Shown: piece by piece, positions 1 to 8,155 of the stretch
How the letters are laid out: each line of letters begins with the position of its first letter
Numbering within the stretch: position 1 is the first letter of the stretch
DNA from: Desulfuromusa sp.
GTDB lineage: Bacteria > Desulfobacterota > Desulfuromonadia > Desulfuromonadales > Geopsychrobacteraceae
Reading direction: 5' to 3'
Assembly (NCBI GenBank): GCA_021647765.1
Contig: JAKIUD010000002.1
Span: forward strand, 45,822-109,821
DNA length: 64,000 bases
Made by a program: the position numbers and the translations under genes
Notes under the pieces: generated by a model
Database searches by the model: none
The model's input: only the letters and a program-made list of their open reading frames with translations
Told to the model about the DNA's origin: nothing

Positions 1-948
1 TTTCTTGGAACCTCTATTGCCAGACCGTTAATTTCCAAAGCACAGATGGAAATTGCTGCCAAAGAAGGGGCTGACGCAGTGTCCCATGGAGCGACCGGAA
101 AAGGGAACGATCAGGTTCGCTTTGAAATCTCTTACTACCATTTTGACCCTGCGGTTAAAGTGATTGCCCCATGGCGGGAGTGGGATTTGAACAGTCGGAC
201 TGCTCTCGAAAACTACGCTAAAAAGCACAATATCCCAATTCCAACCAGTAAAAAGTTCCCCTGGAGTTCAGACCGCAACCTGCTCCATATCTCCTTTGAG
301 GGGGATGTTCTGGAAAACCCCTGGGCCGAAGCTCCTGAGGAGATGTATGTCCTCACTGTGGCTCCAGAAGATGCACCCGATCAGCCAGAATATGTTGAGA
401 TTGAGTTTGAAAAAGGTGATGCCGTTGCAGTTAACGATGAACGCCTCTCCCCAGCCAACCTACTGGCAAAACTGAATGAACTCGGTGGCAAACATGGTAT
501 CGGGCGAGTTGACCTGCTGGAAAATCGCTACGTCGGTATGAAGAGCCGTGGCGTCTATGAAACCCCCGGCGGGACGATTCTTGAGGAGGCCCACCGTGGC
601 GTTGAACAGATTACCATGGATCGTGAAGTGATGAACCTGCGTGATTCGTTGGTTCCCCGCTATGCTGCGATGATTTACAACGGCTACTGGTTTGCTCCAG
701 AGCGCATTGCGTTGCAGGCACTGATTGACGAAACCCAAAAAACCGTCAATGGCAAAGCTCGCATCAAACTGTATAAAGGGCATTGTCGGGTGGTCGGTCG
801 AGACTCTGCAACCGACAGCTTGTTCAATGTCGATTTTGCAACTTTTGAAGCAGATGATGTCTATAATCAAGCTGACGCCGAAGGTTTTATTAAACTGAGT
901 GCCCTGCGTTTACGGATTGCCGCAATCCAGCGCGAAGCAAAAAAATAG
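1..948 (+). CDS. argG: Argininosuccinate synthase, 5' end outside window
   Basis: Joins citrulline and aspartate with ATP to make argininosuccinate, the penultimate step of arginine synthesis, in the cytoplasm. The reading frame is open from base 1, and 315 residues are visible of a family length near 400, so roughly 90 N-terminal residues, including the ATP-binding loop, lie upstream. The family motif SHGATGKGNDQVRFE is at visible residues 28-42. argH follows after 20 bases, so the two are surely co-transcribed. The ATG at base 46 is internal and is not the start. Confidence 0.97.
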   Translation, partial: FLGTSIARPLISKAQMEIAAKEGADAVSHGATGKGNDQVRFEISYYHFDPAVKVIAPWREWDLNSRTALENYAKKHNIPIPTSKKFPWSSDRNLLHISFEGDVLENPWAEAPEEMYVLTVAPEDAPDQPEYVEIEFEKGDAVAVNDERLSPANLLAKLNELGGKHGIGRVDLLENRYVGMKSRGVYETPGGTILEEAHRGVEQITMDREVMNLRDSLVPRYAAMIYNGYWFAPERIALQALIDETQKTVNGKARIKLYKGHCRVVGRDSATDSLFNVDFATFEADDVYNQADAEGFIKLSALRLRIAAIQREAKK

Positions 949-968
949 TTCTTTATCGGAGAAACCAG

Positions 969-2339
969 ATGAGCAAGAAACTCTGGGGTGGGCGTTTTAC
1001 CCAACCGACCGACAAATTTGTCGAGGAATTTACCGCCTCTATCGAATTCGACCAGCGCCTCTACCGCTATGATATCCAGGGCTCCAAAGCCTATGCCGAA
1101 ATGCTTGGTCGACAAGGAATCATTGCCGTCGAAGAGGCTGATCAAATCATTGTCGGATTGAATGGGATTCTAGAGGATATCGAAACGGGGCAGTTTGAGT
1201 TCTCGGTTGCGCTTGAAGATATCCACATGAATATTGAAGCGCGGTTGATTGAAAGAATCGGTGCTGTCGGTGGAAAACTCCATACCGGACGCAGTCGTAA
1301 CGATCAGGTTGCGGTTGATATCCGCCTTTATCTGCGTGATGAAATCGATACGATTCTTGGCTACCTCAAAAAACTTGAAAATTCATTGCTCCAACAAGCC
1401 GAGCAGAACCTTGATGTCATCATGCCCGGTTACACCCACCTGCAGACTGCTCAGCCGGTTCTCTACAGCCATCACATGCTCGCCTACCGCGAAATGATTG
1501 CCCGCGACAGCAGCAGACTGCATGATCTACGGGTCAGATTCAATGTCCTACCTCTCGGTGCGGGAGCTTTAGCCGGAACCACCTTCCCCATCGACCGTGA
1601 ATGGCTTGCCGAGCAGCTGGGTTTTGCTGGAGTGACCAGAAACAGCATTGACAGTGTTTCTGATCGCGATTTTGCTATTGAGTTCTGCAGCTTTGCCGGC
1701 ATCTTGATGATGCACCTGTCGCGGCTGTCAGAAGAACTGGTTCTCTGGTCAAGTGCTGACTTTAATTTCATCGAGCTTTCCGATTCTTTCTGTACCGGCA
1801 GCTCAATAATGCCACAGAAAAAAAATCCTGATGTCCCTGAACTGGTTCGGGGTAAAACCGGGCGGGTTTATGGCAATCTGATCTCTTTGTTGACTTTGAT
1901 GAAGGCGTTGCCTCTGGCCTATAATAAGGACATGCAGGAAGATAAAGAACCTCTTTTTGATACCATTGATACGGTCAAGGGGAGTCTGAAGGTTTTTGCC
2001 GACATGATAGCAGAGCTGAAAGTTAAGGGAGATAACATGCGGATTGCCGCAGCACGTGGTTTCTCCACCGCAACTGATGTTGCTGATTATTGTGTCCGCA
2101 AGGGATTGCCTTTCCGTCAGGCACATGAAGTGGTGGGCAAAACTGTGCGATATTGTGTTGAAATGGGGAAAGATATCCCTGAACTGAGTTTGGCTGAATT
2201 CCGGGAATTTTCTGATCTGATCGAAGCAGATATTTACGGTTTTGTCACCCTTGAGGCCTCAGTCAATGCCCGAAAGGCAACCGGAGGAACAGCACGAGAA
2301 GCTGTTGAACGAGAACTGAGCCGTTTAAAATCATCTTAG
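969..2339 (+). CDS. argH: Argininosuccinate lyase
   Basis: Cleaves argininosuccinate to arginine and fumarate, the last step of arginine synthesis. It has 456 residues, the usual length for the fumarase/aspartase superfamily. The signature GSSIMPQKKNPD around residues 277-288 holds the flexible catalytic loop, and the N-terminal MSKKLWGGRFTQ is typical. The start is set by the preceding GGAG at the end of argG. It lies in one operon with argG and probably with the small lipoprotein gene and dapA downstream. Confidence 0.98.
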   Translation: MSKKLWGGRFTQPTDKFVEEFTASIEFDQRLYRYDIQGSKAYAEMLGRQGIIAVEEADQIIVGLNGILEDIETGQFEFSVALEDIHMNIEARLIERIGAVGGKLHTGRSRNDQVAVDIRLYLRDEIDTILGYLKKLENSLLQQAEQNLDVIMPGYTHLQTAQPVLYSHHMLAYREMIARDSSRLHDLRVRFNVLPLGAGALAGTTFPIDREWLAEQLGFAGVTRNSIDSVSDRDFAIEFCSFAGILMMHLSRLSEELVLWSSADFNFIELSDSFCTGSSIMPQKKNPDVPELVRGKTGRVYGNLISLLTLMKALPLAYNKDMQEDKEPLFDTIDTVKGSLKVFADMIAELKVKGDNMRIAAARGFSTATDVADYCVRKGLPFRQAHEVVGKTVRYCVEMGKDIPELSLAEFREFSDLIEADIYGFVTLEASVNARKATGGTAREAVERELSRLKSS

Positions 2340-2353
2340 GAGACCGTCGGATT

Positions 2354-2500
2354 TTGCGAGCAATATTTTTTTTAATCATGATCATTTTTATTTTTAGCCT
2401 GAATGGCTGTGGGAAAAAAGGGCCGGTACGACCAATCGACACCTCGTCAAGCACAGTACAAACTGATATAGATAAAGCACCAGACAGTTATTTTAACTGA
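2354..2500 (+). CDS. LptM/YifL-like small lipoprotein
   Basis: A 48-residue protein missed by an ATG-only length cutoff. The TTG start at 2354 gives a short, strongly hydrophobic signal peptide with an N-terminal Arg, ending in the lipobox SLNGC (Cys19). The sequence CGKKGP directly after the cleavage site is the hallmark of LptM (YifL) lipoproteins, which in enterobacteria assist maturation of the LptD outer-membrane LPS translocon. The gene sits between argH and dapA, and the TAGGAG at the argH stop can serve as its ribosome site. An ATG at 2378 would leave too short a signal peptide. The role is inferred from the motif only. Confidence 0.72.
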   Translation: MRAIFFLIMIIFIFSLNGCGKKGPVRPIDTSSSTVQTDIDKAPDSYFN

Positions 2501-2521
2501 TCGTTAGGCAAGGAGGAAAAT

Positions 2522-3397
2522 ATGTTTCAAGGATCTATGGTCGCAATCATTACCCCCTTTGATGCTCAGGGGAAGTTTGATGAAGAAAACTACCGTCAGC
2601 TGATTGAATTTCAAATTGAGAATGGTACCGATGTTATCGTCCCCTGCGGAACCACTGGCGAATCTGCTACATTAGATTATAAAGAGCATGATCAGGTAAT
2701 CAAGGTCTGTATCGAGCAGGTGAATAAACGGATTCCGGTTCTTGCCGGTACGGGTTCCAATGCCACCGCTGAAGCAATAGAAATATCCCAACATGCTAAA
2801 GAAATGGGTGCCGATGGGGTTCTCTTGGTTGCCCCCTACTACAATAAACCGTCTCAGGAGGGGCTCTTCCAAAATTTTAAAGCCATTGCTGAGAATGTTG
2901 CTCTGCCACAAGTTTTGTATAATGTCCCTGGTCGAACCGGCATAAATATGGTTGCTGAAACAACCGTTCGCCTGGCAGAAATTGACAATATTGTCGCGAT
3001 CAAAGAAGCCTCGGGTGATATCACTCAAGCGAGTGAAATTATCGCCCGGGCTGGCGATAAAATTGCTGTTCTCTCCGGTGATGATTTCCTCACTTTGCCA
3101 TTGATGGCTTGTGGAGCCAAAGGGGTCATTTCAGTCACAGCGAACATCATGCCGAAACAGGTTAAGGCGATGGTTCAAGCAATTCAGGGCAGCCGTTGGG
3201 ACGAGGCGCGACAACTGCACCTGCAACTCCTTGATGTCCATCAAGCTATGTTTATTGAGTCCAACCCGGTTCCGGTAAAAACCTCTGCAGCATTGATGGG
3301 TAAGTGCCAGGCCGATGTCCGTTTGCCGCTGGTGGCTATGCAAGCTGACACGTTGGAAAAGCTCACAGCAATTTTGCAAAAGCATGATCTGATTTGA
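2522..3397 (+). CDS. dapA: 4-hydroxy-tetrahydrodipicolinate synthase
   Basis: Condenses pyruvate with aspartate semialdehyde, the first committed step of diaminopimelate and lysine synthesis. It has 291 residues forming a TIM barrel. The Schiff-base lysine is Lys161 in AIKEASGD, and the pyruvate-binding GTTGE motif is near residue 44. A strong AAGGAGG lies 8 bases before the ATG. It is followed, after a palindromic repeat, by dapB and then dapL, so most of the lysine branch is clustered here. Confidence 0.98.
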   Translation: MFQGSMVAIITPFDAQGKFDEENYRQLIEFQIENGTDVIVPCGTTGESATLDYKEHDQVIKVCIEQVNKRIPVLAGTGSNATAEAIEISQHAKEMGADGVLLVAPYYNKPSQEGLFQNFKAIAENVALPQVLYNVPGRTGINMVAETTVRLAEIDNIVAIKEASGDITQASEIIARAGDKIAVLSGDDFLTLPLMACGAKGVISVTANIMPKQVKAMVQAIQGSRWDEARQLHLQLLDVHQAMFIESNPVPVKTSAALMGKCQADVRLPLVAMQADTLEKLTAILQKHDLI

Positions 3398-3402
3398 TTC
3401 GT

Positions 3403-3475
3403 GTAGGGGCGCTGCTTGCCGCGCCCTGATTTTGGTTTGTACGACAGACAAGGGCACAGCAAGCGGTGCCCCTAC
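3403..3475. repeat. Imperfect palindrome between dapA and dapB
   Basis: Two arms of about 25 bases (3403-3427 and 3451-3475), each beginning or ending with GTAGGGGC/GCCCCTAC, are inverted repeats with a few mismatches around a 23-base loop. The right arm ends 19 bases before the dapB start codon, so the element forms nearly the whole intergenic space. It resembles the GTAGGGGC-type REP elements scattered in many bacterial genomes. It could form a large stem in the mRNA and affect dapB translation; no good Shine-Dalgarno remains there. Confidence 0.7.
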
Positions 3476-3494
3476 GCATAATACGGATATCAAT

Positions 3495-4295
3495 ATGAAA
3501 GTAGCAATCGTAGGAGCTGCCGGTCGCATGGGTGGTCGTCTAATTCAAGCAGTTTCGGAAGCGGAGGGGCTGGAGTTGACCGGCGCAACTGAACGTCCCG
3601 GACACGCGCAGATTGGCGTAGATGCAGGGTTACTTGCAGCTGTGGGTGAGCTGGGAGTGCCGATCACTGATGATTTGGCTGCAACTATGGCCAATGCCGA
3701 TCTCCTGATTGACTTTACTTTCCCCGATGTCACCCTGAAAAACCTGGAAATCTGCGCAAAACTGGGAAAAATGGTTGTCAGTGGTTCAACAGGTTTCACC
3801 CCTGGGCAAAAAAAACAGGTAGAAAAATATGCTGAGCAAATCCCGGTAGTTCTTGCTCCCAACATGAGTGTCGGCGTTAATGCCTGCTTCAAGCTCCTTA
3901 AAGAAGCTGCTAAAATCCTTGGCAATGATTTTGATGTCGAAATTGTTGAGTTGCACCACAATAAGAAAAAAGATTCCCCCTCTGGAACAGCCGTCCGCAT
4001 GGGTGAAGTTGTAGCCGAAACTCTGGGACGTGACTATAATCAAGTTGCCAACTATCATCGCGAAGGGATGTGCGGTGAACGAACCAAAGAGGAAATTGGC
4101 ATGCAAGCCGTGCGGGGCGGTGATATTGTCGGTGAGCACACCGTTTATTTCATCGGTATGGGAGAGCGGGTAGAAATCAGCCACCGTGCCATGAGTCGGG
4201 ATATGTTTGCCCGTGGAGCAGTGCGAGCTTGTCAATGGCTGCAAGGTAAAAGTTCCGGGCTTTATGATATGCAGGCTGTTTTGGGCTTAAGCTGA
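3495..4295 (+). CDS. dapB: 4-hydroxy-tetrahydrodipicolinate reductase
   Basis: Reduces the DapA product to tetrahydrodipicolinate using NAD(P)H. It has 266 residues from the ATG at 3495. The N-terminal Rossmann motif VAIVGAAGRMG and the substrate-binding motif HHNKKKDSPSGTA near residues 153-165 are diagnostic. The frame is open further upstream to a TTG at 3432, but that stretch runs through the palindromic repeat and would put residues before the conserved MKVAIVGA, so the ATG is chosen. No clear ribosome site precedes it. Confidence 0.97.
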   Translation: MKVAIVGAAGRMGGRLIQAVSEAEGLELTGATERPGHAQIGVDAGLLAAVGELGVPITDDLAATMANADLLIDFTFPDVTLKNLEICAKLGKMVVSGSTGFTPGQKKQVEKYAEQIPVVLAPNMSVGVNACFKLLKEAAKILGNDFDVEIVELHHNKKKDSPSGTAVRMGEVVAETLGRDYNQVANYHREGMCGERTKEEIGMQAVRGGDIVGEHTVYFIGMGERVEISHRAMSRDMFARGAVRACQWLQGKSSGLYDMQAVLGLS

Positions 4296-4378
4296 ATCGA
4301 TAGTGGCTCGATTAAGGCCTATTTCCCCGTTTCTTAGGTACAAAGTTACAAGTAAAATTGACTTACAGGGAGAGCATA

Positions 4379-4504
4379 ATGAAAAAATATCTGGCACTAC
4401 TGTTTATCTTTTTACTCCTCTTTATCTCCGGTTGTGAAACAGTTAAGGGTCTAGGGAAAGATATTCAGAACGTTGGCCAATGGGCTCAGGATAAAGTTAA
4501 CTGA
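4379..4504 (+). CDS. Entericidin-like small lipoprotein
   Basis: A 41-residue protein with an AGGGAG-type ribosome site just upstream. It has a Lys-Lys start, a hydrophobic core, a lipobox ISGC (Cys19), then the ETVKGLGKDIQNVGQWAQD segment. The pattern C-x-T-x-x-G-x-G-x-D-I-x-x-x-G matches the entericidin EcnA/EcnB family, small membrane lipoproteins first described as a toxin/antidote pair in enterobacteria and widespread as single genes elsewhere. It lies alone between dapB and dapL; no partner gene is visible. The family call is good, but a role in cell death here is unsupported. Confidence 0.85.
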   Translation: MKKYLALLFIFLLLFISGCETVKGLGKDIQNVGQWAQDKVN

Positions 4505-4599
4505 GCTCAAATCTACACCAGAGATATAATGAATCCGGGGGGATATTTACACTCCGCCTGATTTCTATGCTGCAGACTGTATTCCAGGAGTAAGAACCT

Positions 4600-5835
4600 A
4601 TGGCACGGATCAACGACAATTATTTAAAACTTCAAGCTGGCTACCTCTTTCCGGAAATCAGCCGTAGAGTCAGTGAGTTTACTCAGGCTAATCCGGATGC
4701 GAACGTTATCCGTCTTGGTATCGGTGATGTAACAAAACCTCTGGTTCCAGCGGTACTTAAAGCATTTCACCAGGGTGTTGATGAAATGGCTGAAAAAGCA
4801 ACCTTTCATGGTTACGGTCCAGAGCAGGGCTATGATTGGCTATCACAGATTATTATTGATAAAGCGTATAAACCGCTTGGTGTCGACTTGAGAATTTCTG
4901 AAGTTTTTATTTCCGACGGATCCAAGTGTGATAGTTCAAACATTCTCGATATTTTTGACCTGAACAACAAGGTTGCGATCGGTGATCCAGTCTATCCTGT
5001 TTATAACGATACCAACGTTATGGTGGGTCGAAGCGGCCAGATGAATGAAAAAGGTTATTATGATGGATTGGTTTACATGCCATGTACTGAGGAAAATGGA
5101 TTTAATCCTGACTTCCCAAGCGAAAAAGTTGACCTGATCTATCTCTGCTATCCTAACAACCCGACCGGAACTGTTGCTACCAAAAAGCAACTGAAAGCCT
5201 GGGTTGATTATGCGATTGAACATGCTGCCGTGATTCTGTTTGATGCTGCCTACGAAGCATATATAACAGAAGCTGATATTCCCCACTCCATCTACGAGAT
5301 CGAGGGAGCCAGGCAATGTGCTATCGAGTTCCGTTCTTTCTCTAAAACAGCTGGATTTACTGGAGTGCGCTGCGGACTGACTGTCATTCCGGAAGAATTG
5401 ATGGGGACAACCGCTAACGGTGAAAAATATAGCTTCAATAGGCTCTGGAATCGTCGCCAGTGTACCAAATTTAACGGAGTCTCCTATCCGGTTCAAAAAG
5501 CAGCTGCAGCTGTATACAGTGATGAAGGCTGGACACAGGTTAAGGAAATCATCGATTACTACATGGAAAATGCCCGCATCATCCGCGAAGGATTAACCGA
5601 AGCCGGAATAAAATGTTATGGCGGCGTCAATGCCCCTTACATCTGGCTAAAAACCCCAGAAGGGATGAGTAGCTGGGATTTCTTTGATAAACTCCTTAAT
5701 GAATGTTTTGTTGTCGGCACTCCCGGCAGCGGTTTCGGTCCCAGTGGTGAAGGATATTTCCGGCTTTCAGCATTTGGTGAGAAAGAAAATGTGGAAACGG
5801 CAGTACAACGAATCAAGGAAAAATGGGGCAAGTAA
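4600..5835 (+). CDS. dapL: LL-diaminopimelate aminotransferase
   Basis: Converts tetrahydrodipicolinate directly to LL-diaminopimelate with glutamate as amino donor, bypassing the DapD/DapC/DapE steps. It has 411 residues, a fold-type I PLP aminotransferase. The PLP lysine is Lys249 in RSFSKTAGFTGVRCG. The N-terminal MARINDNYLKLQAGYLFPEI is characteristic of the DapL family of plants, cyanobacteria, Chlamydia and many Deltaproteobacteria. GGAG lies 9 bases before the ATG. It closes the lysine cluster and is followed by a clear terminator. Confidence 0.97.
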   Translation: MARINDNYLKLQAGYLFPEISRRVSEFTQANPDANVIRLGIGDVTKPLVPAVLKAFHQGVDEMAEKATFHGYGPEQGYDWLSQIIIDKAYKPLGVDLRISEVFISDGSKCDSSNILDIFDLNNKVAIGDPVYPVYNDTNVMVGRSGQMNEKGYYDGLVYMPCTEENGFNPDFPSEKVDLIYLCYPNNPTGTVATKKQLKAWVDYAIEHAAVILFDAAYEAYITEADIPHSIYEIEGARQCAIEFRSFSKTAGFTGVRCGLTVIPEELMGTTANGEKYSFNRLWNRRQCTKFNGVSYPVQKAAAAVYSDEGWTQVKEIIDYYMENARIIREGLTEAGIKCYGGVNAPYIWLKTPEGMSSWDFFDKLLNECFVVGTPGSGFGPSGEGYFRLSAFGEKENVETAVQRIKEKWGK

Positions 5836-5856
5836 CAGATCTTTAAATAAATGGTC

Positions 5857-5889
5857 AAAAAGGGCATCCGGTGTGATGCCCTTTTTTTG
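5857..5889 (+). terminator. Rho-independent terminator after dapL
   Basis: An 8-base stem AGGGCATC/GATGCCCT with a small loop is followed by a run of T. It lies 22 bases past the dapL stop. Confidence 0.92.
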
Positions 5890-5905
5890 TACGATTAGAT
5901 TAACT

Positions 5906-6078
5906 TCCCAGCAAAAACGGGACTATCCCCGCATGGGGGCTGTCCCAGAATTTTGCGGTGCGAACCGCTGCGATTCTTCGTGGGTCGTAAACTTTGGGAC
6001 AGTCCCCGATGGGTCTGGGGACAATCCCAAGTTTACTGCAATACTGCTTAAACTAGCGCTATTCCCAGCTGCCTCATA
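5906..6078. repeat. Dispersed repeat family A, copy 1
   Basis: Begins CCCAGCAAAAACGGGACT and carries nested inverted motifs of the type GGGACT(G/A)TCCCC and GGGACAGTCCCC, plus a central TTTTGCGGTGCGAACC block. Two further copies occur at 18785 and 24812. This copy and the one at 24812 share a tail ending in a run like ATTGCTTAA..GCGC(C/T)ATTCCC; the 18785 copy lacks it. It is non-coding and fills the gap between the dapL terminator and the convergent permease gene. Confidence 0.85.
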
Positions 6079-6093
6079 AAACATCCCAGTTTG

Positions 6094-7434
6094 TTAATAC
6101 CATTTGAGCAGGTAGTAACGGACGTAGATATAGATCATCGACAGAAAAACGGTCAGGAGCATGACGGGCAGCCCATATTTGAGAAACTGTACAAAGGTGA
6201 TTTTATGTCCCGCTTTTTCGCTTAGACCAACCACAATGACATTGGCAGATGCGCCGATAGGGGAACCGTTGCCACCGAGACAGGCACCAAGCGCAAGCGC
6301 CCACCAGACCGGCATCATCGCCTGGTGTTGAATGTGCTCAACCGTTGCCATACCCGGAGCCAGACCGTAGACCTTATGTACCATATCAATGAGCAGGGGA
6401 TTCATGGTGGCAACAAAGGGAATATTGTCGACAACCGCCGAGCAGACCGCCGAGAACCAGAGCATGACCATGGCAAGCATGGTCATATTTTCAGGCTGGG
6501 GATTGGTGACGGCGATCATCGCGCGTGACATGTCTTCCACGAGTCCGACCTTGACGATCCCTCCGATAATAATGAACAGGCCGATGAAAAAGAAGATGGT
6601 TGGCCACTCCACTTCGGCAAGAATACTGTGTGGGTCTTCACCTGAGATCAGTAGCAGTGTTGTTGCACCCATGAGGGCGACCGTGGCGGGTTCGTAATGA
6701 AAAAATCCGTGGAGCATGAATCCAAGAATGGTCAGGATCAGGACAATCAATGACTTTTTCAATAGCATCGGGTCTTTAATCTGCTCTCTTTCCTGGAGGG
6801 TCATGATCCTCTTTTTGAGTTCATCACGAACATGCAGCCGTTTTCCAAAAATCACTTTCCAGGCCAGCATCCAGAAAAGAAAAATGATGATAATTGCGGG
6901 GGTAAGGTGGACAATAAAGTCCATGAAATTGAGTCCCGCTTTGGAGGCAATCATGATATTTGGAGGGTCGCCGATCAGGGTCGCAGTGCCGCCGATATTG
7001 GACGCTAGCGCTTCGGTAATCAAATAAGGGATGGGATTGATCTCCAGCTGGTCGGCGATGAACAAGGTAACCGGCACGAGGAGCAGAACCGTGGTGACAT
7101 TATCGAGAAAAGCAGAGCCAACAGCGGTGATAATTGCGAACAGGAGCATAATCCTGAAGGGCTCGCCTTTGGCTAACTTGGCACATTTGATGGCAACGTA
7201 TTGAAAAACCCCAGTTTTTGTCATGATGTTAATGATGATCATCATGGAAATGAGAAGAAAAATAACATTCCAGTCAACGCCAAGATCAATATCATTAAAT
7301 GCTTCATGCTGTAACAGAACCTTGGTCATCAGAACAAGAGCCGCGCCAAATAGGGCAACCTTGGTTTTGTGGATTTTTTCCGAGATAATGAGTGCGTAGG
7401 CCACAAGGAATATGATTGTTGCTGTCCAGAACAT
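6094..7434 (-). CDS. ArsB/NhaD-family ion permease
   Basis: A 446-residue polytopic inner-membrane protein with about 11 hydrophobic segments, belonging to the ion transporter superfamily that holds ArsB arsenite pumps and NhaD Na+/H+ antiporters. Conserved motifs include GSAFLDNVTTVLLLVP, GGTATLIGDPPNIMI and, in the second half, CSAVVDNIPFVATM and GGNGSPIGASANV: the paired family signatures of the two inverted halves. The partner gene downstream on the same strand is a CBS-pair protein, so the pair may form a regulated transporter. The substrate cannot be read from sequence; NhaD-like Na+/H+ exchange is the likelier guess as no ars genes are near. Confidence 0.88.
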   Translation of the reverse strand: MFWTATIIFLVAYALIISEKIHKTKVALFGAALVLMTKVLLQHEAFNDIDLGVDWNVIFLLISMMIIINIMTKTGVFQYVAIKCAKLAKGEPFRIMLLFAIITAVGSAFLDNVTTVLLLVPVTLFIADQLEINPIPYLITEALASNIGGTATLIGDPPNIMIASKAGLNFMDFIVHLTPAIIIIFLFWMLAWKVIFGKRLHVRDELKKRIMTLQEREQIKDPMLLKKSLIVLILTILGFMLHGFFHYEPATVALMGATTLLLISGEDPHSILAEVEWPTIFFFIGLFIIIGGIVKVGLVEDMSRAMIAVTNPQPENMTMLAMVMLWFSAVCSAVVDNIPFVATMNPLLIDMVHKVYGLAPGMATVEHIQHQAMMPVWWALALGACLGGNGSPIGASANVIVVGLSEKAGHKITFVQFLKYGLPVMLLTVFLSMIYIYVRYYLLKWY

Positions 7435-7490
7435 GGATCACCCCGTTCATCTATGCAAATTGTATCAGAAAACTCTCCATATCCCTGAGC

Positions 7491-7982
7491 TTAGAGCAAT
7501 GAGAGATCCACGAGCTCCTTGTCGTTGAGATTGAACGCCGTACAGCTGTCAACCAGCTGTAAAAGGATATTCCGCCGCGTGATTTCTCCAAGGAGTTTGC
7601 CCTGCTCATCAAGCACCGGCAGCGTGTTGAAACCTCTTTCGGCAATCAGGGCGTCGGCTTCAAGGAGTTGATGGTAAGGGTGGAGATACGCAAACTTCGT
7701 GACCATGATATCTCTGGCGCACTTATCCTTGACCTTCTCAACCTGTTTTTGCAAGAAGTCGGCTTCATCAGTCAAGGAGCGAGCCAGATCTGCATTCATG
7801 TAGGAAGGGATGATTTCTTTGAGTAGATCCATGGCAGAGACAATCCCGAGCAGTTTGTAATTTTCGTCCACGATGTAGGCTTGTCGCGGTGTAGGGTCTG
7901 CGATTTTGCACAACAGACTTTTATAGTCACAGTCCGGTTTGGCGAGAACCAGTTTTGTCCACATACATTTAGAAACATCCAT
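7491..7982 (-). CDS. CBS-domain-pair protein
   Basis: A 163-residue soluble protein made almost entirely of two CBS domains (about residues 10-60 and 90-150), including the segment YIVDENYKLLGIVSAMDLL and its partner LPVLDEQGKLLGEITRRNIL. Such Bateman modules bind adenine nucleotides and act as energy sensors. A GAAAGG ribosome site precedes the ATG. It is the first gene of a two-gene minus-strand unit with the ArsB/NhaD-type permease, 56 bases apart, which suggests it gates or senses for that transporter. That link is inference from position. Confidence 0.88.
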   Translation of the reverse strand: MDVSKCMWTKLVLAKPDCDYKSLLCKIADPTPRQAYIVDENYKLLGIVSAMDLLKEIIPSYMNADLARSLTDEADFLQKQVEKVKDKCARDIMVTKFAYLHPYHQLLEADALIAERGFNTLPVLDEQGKLLGEITRRNILLQLVDSCTAFNLNDKELVDLSLL

Positions 7983-8155
7983 GGTAAACCTTTCTTTTGT
8001 GTTTTAAAGAGACACGTAAAATTCACCCTGCGTCAGCAGAAATCGACAAGAATCGTCGTGGGGAATAGTGGGCAGCATTGCAACAGGAATTATACCACTA
8101 AGAACTCTGACTACAATCGACCTGGAATGCTTTCCGGAGCGTTTTTATTCGTGAA

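Noticed and set aside
5684..6079. 131-codon ORF across the dapL 3' end
   Set aside because: It overlaps dapL in another frame and continues through the terminator and repeat A.
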